Shown here: piece after piece, positions 55,629 to 64,000 of the stretch | How positions within the stretch are numbered: position 1 is the stretch's first letter | Layout of the letters: each line of letters begins with the position of its first letter | Source: Diplodia intermedia | Taxonomy: Eukaryota; Ascomycota; Dothideomycetes; Botryosphaeriales; Botryosphaeriaceae | Reading direction: 5' to 3' | Assembly: GCA_021495925.1 (NCBI GenBank) | Contig: JAKEKT010000043.1 | Span: forward strand, 1 to 64,000 | Length of the DNA stretch: 64,000 nucleotides | Position numbers and translations under genes: made by a program | Notes under the pieces: generated by a model | Seen by the model: only the letters and a program-made list of their open reading frames with translations | The model's database searches: none | What the model was told of the DNA's origin: nothing

Positions 55629-56565
55629 ATGGATCCGCCGTCACAGAAGCGCTTCACGCCTTACGAGCCATACACAACCCGCATGCGCGCCGCGGAGGAG
55701 GGCCCCAGCCGCCACATCAAGTACCTGGCCTCGATCGTCACCAAGACCGACAACGCCCGCGACAAGTCCGAGGACGCGATCATGAGCGAGGGTTTCGACA
55801 CGAGCCAAACCAGGGCCTTGGCCACTCCTGCCGTCGGCTATGCTACCCGCGACGCGGCCTCAAGTGAGGTGGGTGATGAGAAGAGCGAGAGTGAGCCGGT
55901 CCGTTTTCCCCCGCGTTCGCCGTCTCACTTCAACAGTCACTGACGCGGCTCACCTGCAGAGCTCTCACGACAACGGGACCGCTGGATTTCCGGTCAATGC
56001 GGCCCTTGCCATTCGCAGCGTGTTGCCGCCTGCTTCACCCCCTGCACTCAGCAAGAAGGCTCGGCGTGAGAAGAGCCGGCTGGAAGCGGAGAAGGCTAAA
56101 TCCAAGAAGATAGAGAGGCTGGAGAAGGTGCAGGAGGCAGCCGCGTATCTGGCCAAGCGTTGGGGTCCTGATCCCACTCAGTACCTTCCAGTTCAAGCGC
56201 AGTATCCGGGTACCCAGAAGCGAGCCCTGGTTCTGTGGCCCAATGGAGTTGTCGAAGAATTGGCGAAGATGGCCAAGCTCACCTCGAATGCGGACGAGAG
56301 GAAGCTGGCCATGGGTTGCTTGGAGGAGGTTATTCGGTGCAAGGTCGAGCTTCTTTACAAGCCTGATGTCACTTCCGCTCTCAAATCCTTCGAAACTCTC
56401 ACTGGCAAGAACAGGAGAACTGATGAAGGCGGTGACGGGTATGTCCCCCTGAAGGCTTCAGATGAGCATGAGGACATCTTCAAGATGGACGTTGATACTC
56501 TTCGTGCGGAACTACTGAAGGCGCGTGCGCAGTTGAAGGCAATTGAGGGGTTGAAACGGTCGTAG
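55629..56565 (+). CDS. Unknown protein with basic coiled-coil middle (291 aa)
   Basis: Two exons, 55629-55898 and 55960-56565, give 291 aa. The acceptor CTGCAG is preceded by a CTGAC branch site. The donor used here is GTCCGT (61-nt intron); GTGGGT at 55869 is an in-frame alternative and would remove ten residues. The N terminus is MDPPSQKRFTPYEPYTTRMR. The second exon has a basic helix (KKARREKSRLEAEKAKSKK), a folded-looking part (WGPDPTQYLPVQAQYPGTQK, ALVLWPNGVVEELAKM) and a helical C terminus. I do not recognise it. The basic helix could bind nucleic acid. Confidence 0.6.
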
Positions 56566-56620
56566 TGTGACAGTGTCCTTGGCGCTTTCAAGATTCTAGT
56601 CAGGTTCTGAGAGACAATGA

Positions 56621-56962
56621 ATGGTTTCCTTAGCAAACGCTGACCCGGGCACTGAAGACCTACCCGACTACCATGAACTGACCAGCACCCGCCAAGACCA
56701 GCGCGAGAGGGCCGAACAGTTCAAGAAGGACACATCCCAAGTACGAAGGTCCAAAAACAAGCGCTACGTGGCCCTCCTCATCCTTTCGTACGTAGCTTTT
56801 GCAGTATCATCCTGGGTTCTCTTCTTTTTGATCGGCCGTGGGCCCGCCTACTCGGAAGTACGGTCGTCCAACCCCACAATTCGAGAAGACGTCTGCACCC
56901 ATGATGGTCCCTGCTGCGACGCTCGGATAAGCAGGCTCTCGTGCATATGTCGTGACCTCTAA
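56621..56962 (+). CDS. Small single-pass membrane protein, structure uncertain
   Basis: An open frame of 113 codons begins MVSLANADPGTEDLPDYHEL, then a charged stretch (RQDQRERAEQFKKDTSQ) and one clear TM segment (YVALLILSYVAFAVSSWVLF) at ~residues 49-68. After ~residue 85 codon choice weakens. A coding-like stretch in another phase (from ~56985, reading SAPTYILPTLEVETKIQTHL and ending in TGA at 57114-57116) follows an acceptor at 56983-56984, so a second exon is likely; the donor is unclear (GTCCCT or GTACGG). It starts only 56 nt after the previous stop and lies upstream of the DUF3433-like gene. Function unknown. Confidence 0.4.
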   Translation: MVSLANADPGTEDLPDYHELTSTRQDQRERAEQFKKDTSQVRRSKNKRYVALLILSYVAFAVSSWVLFFLIGRGPAYSEVRSSNPTIREDVCTHDGPCCDARISRLSCICRDL

Positions 56963-57116
56963 CGTACCGATTGGTTGCTGCTCAGATTCCGCCCCCACGT
57001 ATATCCTTCCTACATTGGAAGTTGAAACCAAGATCCAGACGCATTTGCACGCATCCAGGAGTCGCTTTCGCATCTGGATATCGGATTCAAATGCCTATAC
57101 AAACACCATATGACAT

Positions 57117-57396
57117 GGACGCAATTCTGCCGTGCCTCCAGCCCGAACGACCACACCCGGAGCGATGAACCGCCCCAGGCTTTGTGTTTCAGCCTTGTCG
57201 GCAATATTGCCTATCGCCCCAATGACGATCAAGACGTACATTACACAGCATCGTCAAGGCAGCAAAGCCAAATTTTGGAAACGGGCTGTGCGGCGATCGT
57301 CGTGGGGGCTGGACGAACACCGAGGTGAAGTAATCCCCCTCCTCTCCCTCCCTAGCGCCCGCGATTCATCCCTTAACCAGCCTGCACCATCATTCC
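57117..57396. promoter_or_regulatory. Upstream region of the DUF3433-like gene
   Basis: About 280 nt between the possible second exon of the small membrane-protein gene and the next start codon. It should hold the promoter of the 1,356-aa membrane-protein gene. No TATA box and no gene are evident. Confidence 0.35.
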
Positions 57397-60300
57397 ATGG
57401 CTGCGATGGACGATCGACCCGCAACAGCGTATGAGCCTCTTCCTGCCCAGGAAGGCCAATTGCGCCCCGCCCCTGCCGCCACCGCCGCCGCCGTCGCTGC
57501 AGGCAACAGCACCCACGACGCATCCTCACGAAGGTCGTCGCTGTCAGCATCGAGCGGCGAGTTCGATCATCTGCCTGAAACCGGCTTGCTTCCTGACGGC
57601 TACTTCGGCAACTTTGGAGTCAGTCCCGCCTCCAGTCGAGGGAGTCGCGAGCAGGAGATCGGTCAGCCAGGACAGGATGACTACCTCCCCGTTTCGAGAT
57701 CCTCGAGCGACCACACGGCCCCTGCGGAGGGGCTTTGTGATGGCCGGAGATCGCTGGAGGAGGCTGGAGGACAGCAGTCTGCTGAGACTTTGGTCGAGAA
57801 TGCGGGCGCGGGGAAGGAGCCGCAGGTCGATGGTGATGAGATTGTGGGAAACCGAGACGTACCACCTGGCCCTTGGACACCGCTCTACTTGCGGAAGGTG
57901 ACGGTTGTTGGCTTCTTGCTTGTCTACGTGGCGCTGCTGGTGGTGCTCGTTGTCCTCGGTGTTGTTGATCAGAAGCATCAGGGTTTGGCGAACTCCACAA
58001 CAAGCAGGCATTATCTCTGGACGTACGGCCCTACCGCCGGTATGTCCACCATTGCTATTGAATCGTGTATGCTTTGCTAATTGGACAGTGCTTACGATCG
58101 TGTCTGCCTTCTGGGGCCAGGTCGAGCATCGCACCAAGCAAATGATGCCGTGGGCGATTCTTAGAAAAGGCCCGTCGCCTGCAGCCGACACCTTGCTGAT
58201 TGACTACATTGAGCCGGCACGGCCTGTGTCTCTGTATAAATCTCTCAAGAACGCGCACTGGCCCGTCTCGACTGCCATCGCCGGAACCCTGCTTCTTCAG
58301 CTGTTGACGGTCACTTCTACTGGCCTTTTCCAGCTGCAGAGCGAGACACTGAACCACACCGGTGTCGCCCTGCTGTATGGGCGTGATTTTGCTTCCGAGC
58401 CATCAAACAACTTTGCCGTCGGTGCGGCGCCTGTGTTATCGGCAATAGCATTAAACAACGGTAGTTCCTCCTCCGCTGGAGGTGAGCATCTTCAACTGAC
58501 AGATGTTTGGTTTCAGGCAACCTCTCATACCCATCAGGCACTTCCGAGAAGCTCGCCTTTCCGGAGTTGAGCCTCAAGCATGGGATTCCAGGCGGCCAAA
58601 ATCTCAGCATCTCCTCCACGGTCGACGTCTTCCACGCTGGACTGAACTGCGAGGTCGTCGACAACCCCAAATGGAATAACGACTGCTTCTCTGGTTCGAG
58701 TTTCTACGGAGACTGCAAAAGCGCCATGCCCAAGGTCAACTTTACCACTTCGTCATGCCGGATCGAAAATCTGGAGATGGGAATAATCTCCGGCGCATCG
58801 CAGGCAGGCGTATATGGATCTGCCGTTGCGGCCAACTGTACCGACTCCCCTTCGGACCACCGTCTTGTGATGGCCATGATACGATACGGCATCGGGAGGA
58901 ACTACACCGGTGAGCTTCCAGACACGTCGAGTCCGCAGCTCTCCATGGAGCCCGCCCCGATTCTCGTGTGTCAGCCGAGCTACGCTATCGACGCTCAAAG
59001 CATTGTGATGGATGATTCGGGATCGCTGGTTTCCGCTGGACCTCAGAACTCATCGACTGCCAGAGAAGCGGATCAGCTTCCCATATCGCAATGGGATCTC
59101 GTGGAGAACATCCTGCAATCCGTCAGCAACGCGAGCAATGCGGCAAGCGGGCCTGCGAACGAGATTCAGGATATCGGCTCCGACGGCTCTACTCGCTCAA
59201 TGCTGGACGACTTCATGTATTGCGTCATGGCCTTTCTGAACCCCAACAACATCACAGACCTGCTGGACATTGGACTACTGCAGAAAGAGACCGAGAGATT
59301 CTACAGCATAGTTTCTGCACAGATGGCGAAGGACTATCTGATGGTTTCCTCGGACAGGGAAGTATCTGGGGACGTGGCGGCAGATCATCAGCGGCTGCGG
59401 ATCCGAGGCTTGTCCTTTTACATGATGGAGGCCATTCTCGCCTTGCTGATTGTCGTCGCTGCCGCGCTCTACTTTATAGCGCCGCGCAACAACACCAACC
59501 GCGACCCTGGATCAATTGGTGGATTGGCCGCAATAATGACCGGAAGCCCGTCTTTCCGCGAGTCTCTATCCCGATGCGGAAGCGCTGGGCTATCCACCCA
59601 GCGCGAACGCCTCTCCAATTACCGTGCTTTAAGCTCCTTGCAAGTTTCCGACGGCAAGCCTGAGTTCCGAGTTATCATGGTTCCTGAAGACTCGATATCA
59701 CCTGGCCGGGCCTGTGACGAGGCGTCAGCGGAGGACGAAATCCGCTGGTGGAAACCCTTGGCCATGTCACGCATCACCAAGACCGGAGTTACACTGTACC
59801 TGCTTCTGCTGGTGGCGGCGTTGGAGTCTACCTACCAGGCCTCGGTCAAGCATGACGGCCTCGCAAACGTGGAGACGGAGAGCTACGTCCGTTACACATG
59901 GGCGTACGTACCAGCCTTGAGCATGTTCATCGCCCAGCTTCTTGTCGGCATGATTGGAGACGTGTCCAAGATCCTCGCCCCATTCCAGGAGCTTCGCCGC
60001 AAAGACCCTGTTCCGATCAAGGCACTCTTCAGCGACCCTCTGTCTCAACTCACCGTCCAGACCGTCATCAAGGCCATCCCCTCCAAGCAGTACGCGCTGC
60101 TGGCAACAAGTCTCGCCATGCTCCTCACCCCCCTCCTGACCATCGTAGCATCCGGCCTCTTCTCGCCCGAGCCGTCGGCGTCCTCGCAAGCCGTCACGGC
60201 CAAGTTCGACGACACGTTCAACCTCACATACGCCACAACCACCATGCAAAGCTCCTTCATCATCGGCCTCCTCCTGCAAAGCAACCTCTCCTACCCGGCC

Positions 60301-61572
60301 TGGACCCACGGCGAGCTCGCCGTCCCGCAGCTGCACCTCTCGACCCCCCAAAACACCGCGTCGTCGTCGGCCACCAACCCCTCCTCCAACGGCTCCACCC
60401 TCTCCCTCACCGTCCCCGCCGTGCCCCGCGCCTCCCTCAACTGCACCTACCTCCCATCCAACCAAGTCTCCATCCACGCCGCCGACGACTCCTCCTCCTA
60501 CACGCAGGCCACGACGCCAGGCCTCTCGCCCACCAACAGCGACTGCCTCGACCTGCAGTCCAAGGTCCCGGGCAACCAGTCGCGCGCCTTCGGCTGGACG
60601 CAGTCGGTCGCGGGCTCGTGCGGGCTGATCCGCGGCGTCTACGGGCCGGCCACGGCCGACAACGGCAGCGCGCAGGGCTTCGCGTGCGCGCCAGCGATCG
60701 AGCAGGTCGGGGTTAACCTGACTCTCCGCCTGCCGTCGTACGCCGTCGTCGACGCCGTCGTCGCGGATGAGGATGCGGTGAAGCCGGCGCTGTACGAGAC
60801 GCGCGGCTGGGACTGGAACAACTTCGACCTCGCCGCCATCCTGCCCGGCGCGGGGTACACGGGGTCGTCGTCGGACAGCAGCGACGCCGCCGACCCCGAC
60901 ACGCCCCCCGCCGACTTCGACTTCGACTTCGACTTCGACCCCGTCTTCCAAGCCATCCTGGCCACCGCTTCCTCCACGAACACCACCACCACGACGACCC
61001 TCCCCCCAACCGCCCTCTTCGGCCCCACCGCCTTCCCCCTCCTCACCCGCTCCCTCCAACACATCTTCCGCCTCGCCTTCGCGCAGGTCGTGAGCCTCGA
61101 GTTCCGCGTCCCGGTTCACGATCCCTCGACCACCACCACCTCTCCCGACGCCCAACAGCAGCAGCAACTCGTCAACGCCACCCTGACGGACCCGCACCGC
61201 ATGCGTCTGAAGCAGAACGCGGTTTCGACACGCGTGCTGGAGGGGTTGCTGGGGGCGGTGGCGGCGTGTTTGGTGGCTGCGGAGGCGGTTGGGGCGGTTG
61301 CGGCGGTTGCGGCGGGGTCGTGTAGGGGGGGTGGTGAGGTGCTGCCGAAGTGTCCGTGTAGTGTGGCGGCGGGGGCTAGTTTGGTTGCGGATGCGGGGAT
61401 GGTGGTGGTGGGGGGGCGGGGGAAGGGGGAGGGGGAGGAGGAAGAGGAGGAGGAAGGGTTTAGTATGGGGTTTTGGGAGGAGCGGGGCGGTGCGGGCGCT
61501 GGCGCTGGCGGACCCCGACCGGGACGGAGGAGGTGGTTCGGGGTCGGTCGTGGGAGGGCGGCGTGGGAGTGA
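57397..61572 (+). CDS. Large multi-pass membrane protein, DUF3433-like, internally duplicated
   Basis: Three exons, 57397-58039, 58089-58460 and 58517-61572 (introns 49 and 56 nt), give 1,356 aa. A ~165-residue polar cytosolic tail precedes the first TM (VTVVGFLLVYVALLVVLVV). Two similar modules follow, ~168-312 and ~757-890, each with a TM, a Y-x-W-x-Y segment opening a second TM (LWTYGPTA; YTWAYVPA), a loop with Lys/Arg and Pro, and a third TM (HWPVSTAIAGTLLLQLL; KQYALLATSLAMLLTPLL). Between and after them are large domains with many N-x-S/T sites, probably outside the cytosol. A TM near 640 and one near 1246 complete the topology, and the tail is Gly/Glu-rich. The family resembles fungal DUF3433 proteins, which I recall include Neurospora spray; its molecular role is unknown. 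Confidence 0.8.
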
Positions 61573-61775
61573 TTGGGTTGGGTTGGGTGGGTTGGTGGCA
61601 TGGTTTGTGGTTGTTTCGCGCATGGGATGGTGTTGAGGGCTTGGCTGGGATGGGTTTGAATCGAGTGTTTTTTCCTCGTTGGCTTCATGTTCTGCGACGG
61701 ACGGGGTCGCTGCGGTTGTATGCCTTTCTCGACCGAGGTTTTCTACGCATTCAGGTGGAATGAGACTATATACGA
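61573..61775. other. Convergent spacer
   Basis: 203 nt between the stops of the DUF3433-like gene and the lectin-like gene. It is T/G-rich and stop-poor at its left end. No gene. Confidence 0.4.
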
Positions 61776-63203
61776 CTACAATTCTATGTTCACAATGCCT
61801 TTTCGCGTGTAAGTCTTGCTTCCAACGTCAAACTCCCACTCAACAAGCTGCGGATCTCCTTTGTTGTCTTCAATTCCATAGACCTTGCCGGCTTGGTTGG
61901 CTGCAATGTTTGAATAGCCTGCAACGTCCCTGAATGGTTCATAATTGAGTTCCAAGTCTGACCAATCCCTCTCACCATACGCTTTGAGGGAAACGCCTTG
62001 GCTGCCTGGTCTCGTGAAGAGCACATGAATTCCCTCCGGTCGTTTTGCTCCGCCCTTGCTGTACCACCCGTACGTAAACGCCGTCAAGCTGGCAGTAGGG
62101 GACATTTTGGAAGGATCATCGACGTTGAGTTCCTCGGGACCATCTGGCGGTATGTCAACTTGAATCGAACTTTAAGCGTGCGAAAGGACTTACTCGATAC
62201 TTTGGCGCCCACTCCTGAACAATGCATTGCGCTTTCGTAAAGCCCATTGATGTAGGAATATATCCTGAAAGTTGCGTTATCCTGCTCCGCATAGTTGTAA
62301 ATTGGGGCAATTGCAAAGCTAGAGTTCGTGTCGGGGATAGACGGGAGACCAAGAGACTCTTCTCTGGAATACTGCCACTCCCCATCGTTCATTCCGTTGT
62401 ACCGCAATTTTCCATTCTCGCCCTGCCACAGGACAAATCCATCGCTGCAGTAGCCTCCCTCCGGGTAAGTGTAAAGCGATAGTGGCGATAATGCATCTGC
62501 AGGCTGTTCGCTAACATACACCGTGCTCCATGACATATCATCTCCCAACCCACTTGCGCGGTAGACCAGGACTTGATTCGTAGAGTTGAGGACGGAGAGA
62601 AAGAAGTCGAATGTCTTTTAAGAACATGTAAGCAAAAGAGTTTCTGCACTGTGCCACCCTGCTTACATTTTGCTCGTTCCCCTTCCATGGGGAGGCGGAA
62701 ATTGGCGTTCCCAGCTTGATAGAGAGGTCCTTGAGGGCTGGCTTTGTTGACCAAGTCTTATCCGAGGAACTCCAACGTGAATGGTATACTGTCGAGTCCT
62801 TGCCTTGGAAGAACACGGAAGAATACTCGGTAGTATCTACTGTATAGTTGAAGGTTGCCAGTTTTGTAGTTGACAGGAGACCGTTCGAATTCGCATCGGT
62901 CGTCGCATTCGCTGGCTGATCATTCTGAATTGAGCTTCTCGTCGCACCAACCCCAGCGCCAACAGCTGCGCCGATGATGACGAGTACAAACAATGTTGCG
63001 AATGTCCAGAACGCCCTTGGCCGAAATCCACATATTCTTCCGAGTCTGTGAGTACCAACTTCTTTCTCAACTGGTAACAGTGCTTCATTTTCTGCTGTGG
63101 GAACTGGTTCTTTCTCCGTTGATGGAAGCGGCTCTGGGAGTGTCCCGCCCTGCGCGGCTATATCCACTTCCAGATTGCTGTACGTGTGGTCGGCCGGATT
63201 CAT
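61776..63203 (-). CDS. Membrane-anchored fucose-specific-lectin-like beta-propeller
   Basis: Three exons, 63203-62667, 62614-62194 and 62143-61776 (introns 52 and 50 nt), give 441 aa. The N-terminal ~63 residues are cytosolic and Pro/Glu-rich; a TM segment at ~64-88 (FWTFATLFVLVIIGAAVGAG) makes it a type II membrane protein. The lumenal part has repeated blades rich in Trp, Tyr, Ser and Gly: STVYHSRWSSSDKTWS, NQVLVYRASGLG, LWQGENGKLRYNG, ATFRIYSYINGLYESA, RPEGIHVLFTR and KVYGIEDNKGDP. Blade spacing and motifs resemble the six-bladed fungal fucose-specific lectins. N-x-S/T sites are frequent. An acceptor at 62159-62160 would shorten the second intron to 35 nt; I use CGCCAG, which leaves a TTGAC branch site. 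Sugar binding is inferred. Confidence 0.7.
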
Positions 63204-64000
63204 AGCGAGGAAGGATGGTGATAGAAGGAATGGTCAGGCTTTGAACGGGGTTTGCATGAAGACGTTTCTCATGAAATAGCTAGTTTTTGTTGTCGTACAG
63301 AGGTAAGACAGCTATAAATAGGGGAAGCGGCTCGGAAAAGCAAAGAAAAAGGCACACATTTGACTGCAGAAGCTGAGAAACCGAGGCTGACATCCTGCGC
63401 CTCTTGCTGACAGCCCCCGATATCTTCCCAAGGGCATTAAAATCCTTACGCGGCTCTAAGTATGTTTGGCCTTTATGCTTGGCTACGGTGTTTCCGTTGA
63501 AACGGGAGTTATGCGTAGTATTCATCAAGTAACGGGACCCTGGGTGGAGGAGACTTCTATAAACTCACAGATGAGCGCCAATCGTAAACTAGTATTTGAG
63601 GCTTAGAGTGGTCAATTTTGGTGATCTATCGGTAATGGCTGTGCAGCGGAACAGCCCAAAATACCACCACCATAGCCGCACGAAGCCTTTCTTTGGTCTC
63701 GGACGAACCCAGACGTCAGCATTCCTGCATGCAAACAACATTAATGAGAGCTGTTCAATGTTGCGCGGCTGGATAGAGTAAGCTGATGTACTTGGGGGCT
63801 TCGTCTGAGGTGGAGAGGCGGAGGAGAAGGCGTTTGCGGCGGAGGCTGGGGACCCAGTTGGTCCCCCCAACTTCTCGGCCACGTCCGCCAGCATCAAAGT
63901 CTGACTTTCCTCAGCCACACCACCCCTCTTCTCTTCCAAGGACTAATATGCTCCACTTCATCATCGCCAAGCACTTCCGATCCATCTTTGAACTGACAAT
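63204..64000. other. Upstream region of the lectin-like gene and right edge of the window
   Basis: About 0.8 kb, AT-richer than the genes. It holds the promoter of the lectin-like gene. The only candidate gene is the weak minus-strand frame at 63589-63894. Confidence 0.4.
63589..63894 (-). CDS. Weak candidate for a small or partial gene
   Basis: An open frame from an ATG at 63894 gives MLADVAEKLGGPTGSPASAA and an Ala/Ser/Pro-rich stretch that looks coding up to ~63795, after which codon choice weakens. A GTACATC donor-like site lies at 63792. This may be one exon of a gene that continues past the right edge or into a second exon. I do not recognise it. Confidence 0.2.
   Translation of the reverse strand: MLADVAEKLGGPTGSPASAANAFSSASPPQTKPPSTSAYSIQPRNIEQLSLMLFACRNADVWVRPRPKKGFVRLWWWYFGLFRCTAITDRSPKLTTLSLKY

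Noticed and set aside
59767..61623. 618-codon minus-strand ORF
   Set aside because: Antisense shadow of the GC-rich third exon of the DUF3433-like gene; Arg/Gly/Val-rich nonsense sequence.
1..64000. CRISPR array, rRNA, tRNA or biosynthetic cluster
   Set aside because: No regularly spaced repeats, no rRNA-like sequence, no convincing tRNA B-box seen by eye, and no polyketide or peptide synthetase; the MFS, GMC and hydrolase genes are far apart and interleaved with housekeeping genes.

Overview
The window is nuclear DNA of a filamentous ascomycete (Pezizomycotina; Dothideomycetes is my best guess, from protein flavour only). The evidence is short GT-AG introns (mostly 41-130 nt) with CTGAC/CTAAC-type branch sites, GC-rich third codon positions, monocistronic genes on both strands, and fungal-type orthologues of COQ7, RTF1, SLY1, MRC1 and OSH3. 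Exon joins were worked out by hand from splice sites and frame, so boundaries are predictions. I saw no prokaryotic operon, CRISPR array, rRNA or convincing tRNA.

Layout. 0-9 kb: a small one-TM protein (-), adenylosuccinate synthetase (-), an MFS drug-type transporter (+) and an 83-aa protein (-). 9-20.6 kb, all on the minus strand: a coiled-coil protein with two SUMO-interaction-like motifs, the replication checkpoint mediator MRC1, an alanine-rich SANT/Myb-like protein and COQ7 (ubiquinone hydroxylase). 21-35 kb: RTF1 of the Paf1 complex (+), a large PNUTS-like protein with a C-terminal CCCH finger (-), the Sec1/Munc18 protein SLY1 (+) and a Barentsz/CASC3-like protein (+). 37-43.6 kb (+): OSH3-type oxysterol-binding protein, then three small charged or coiled-coil genes, two of which share leader sequence and an exon/uORF end. 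44.3 kb: a 363-bp MITE with TA target duplication. 45-50.1 kb: a secreted GMC oxidoreductase (+), a heptad-repeat coiled-coil protein (-) and a MOT1-type molybdate transporter (-). 50.5-64 kb: an unknown conserved-looking protein, an alpha/beta hydrolase, an unknown 291-aa protein, a small TM protein, a 1,356-aa DUF3433-like membrane protein (all +) and a membrane-anchored fucose-lectin-like propeller (-).

Most genes are housekeeping and look independently transcribed. Divergent pairs that probably share a promoter are COQ7/RTF1, PNUTS-like/SLY1 and MOT1/50.5-kb gene. I did not find a coherent secondary-metabolite or defence cluster. The most unusual points are: an intron whose removal or retention decides whether the PNUTS-like protein ends in an intact CCCH finger; a triplicated motif in MRC1 together with an MCB-like cluster upstream of it; the small-gene array after OSH3 with a shared leader and an apparent frameshift; the MITE with nested hairpins; and a 21-bp (heptad) repeat gene with 63-bp higher-order structure.
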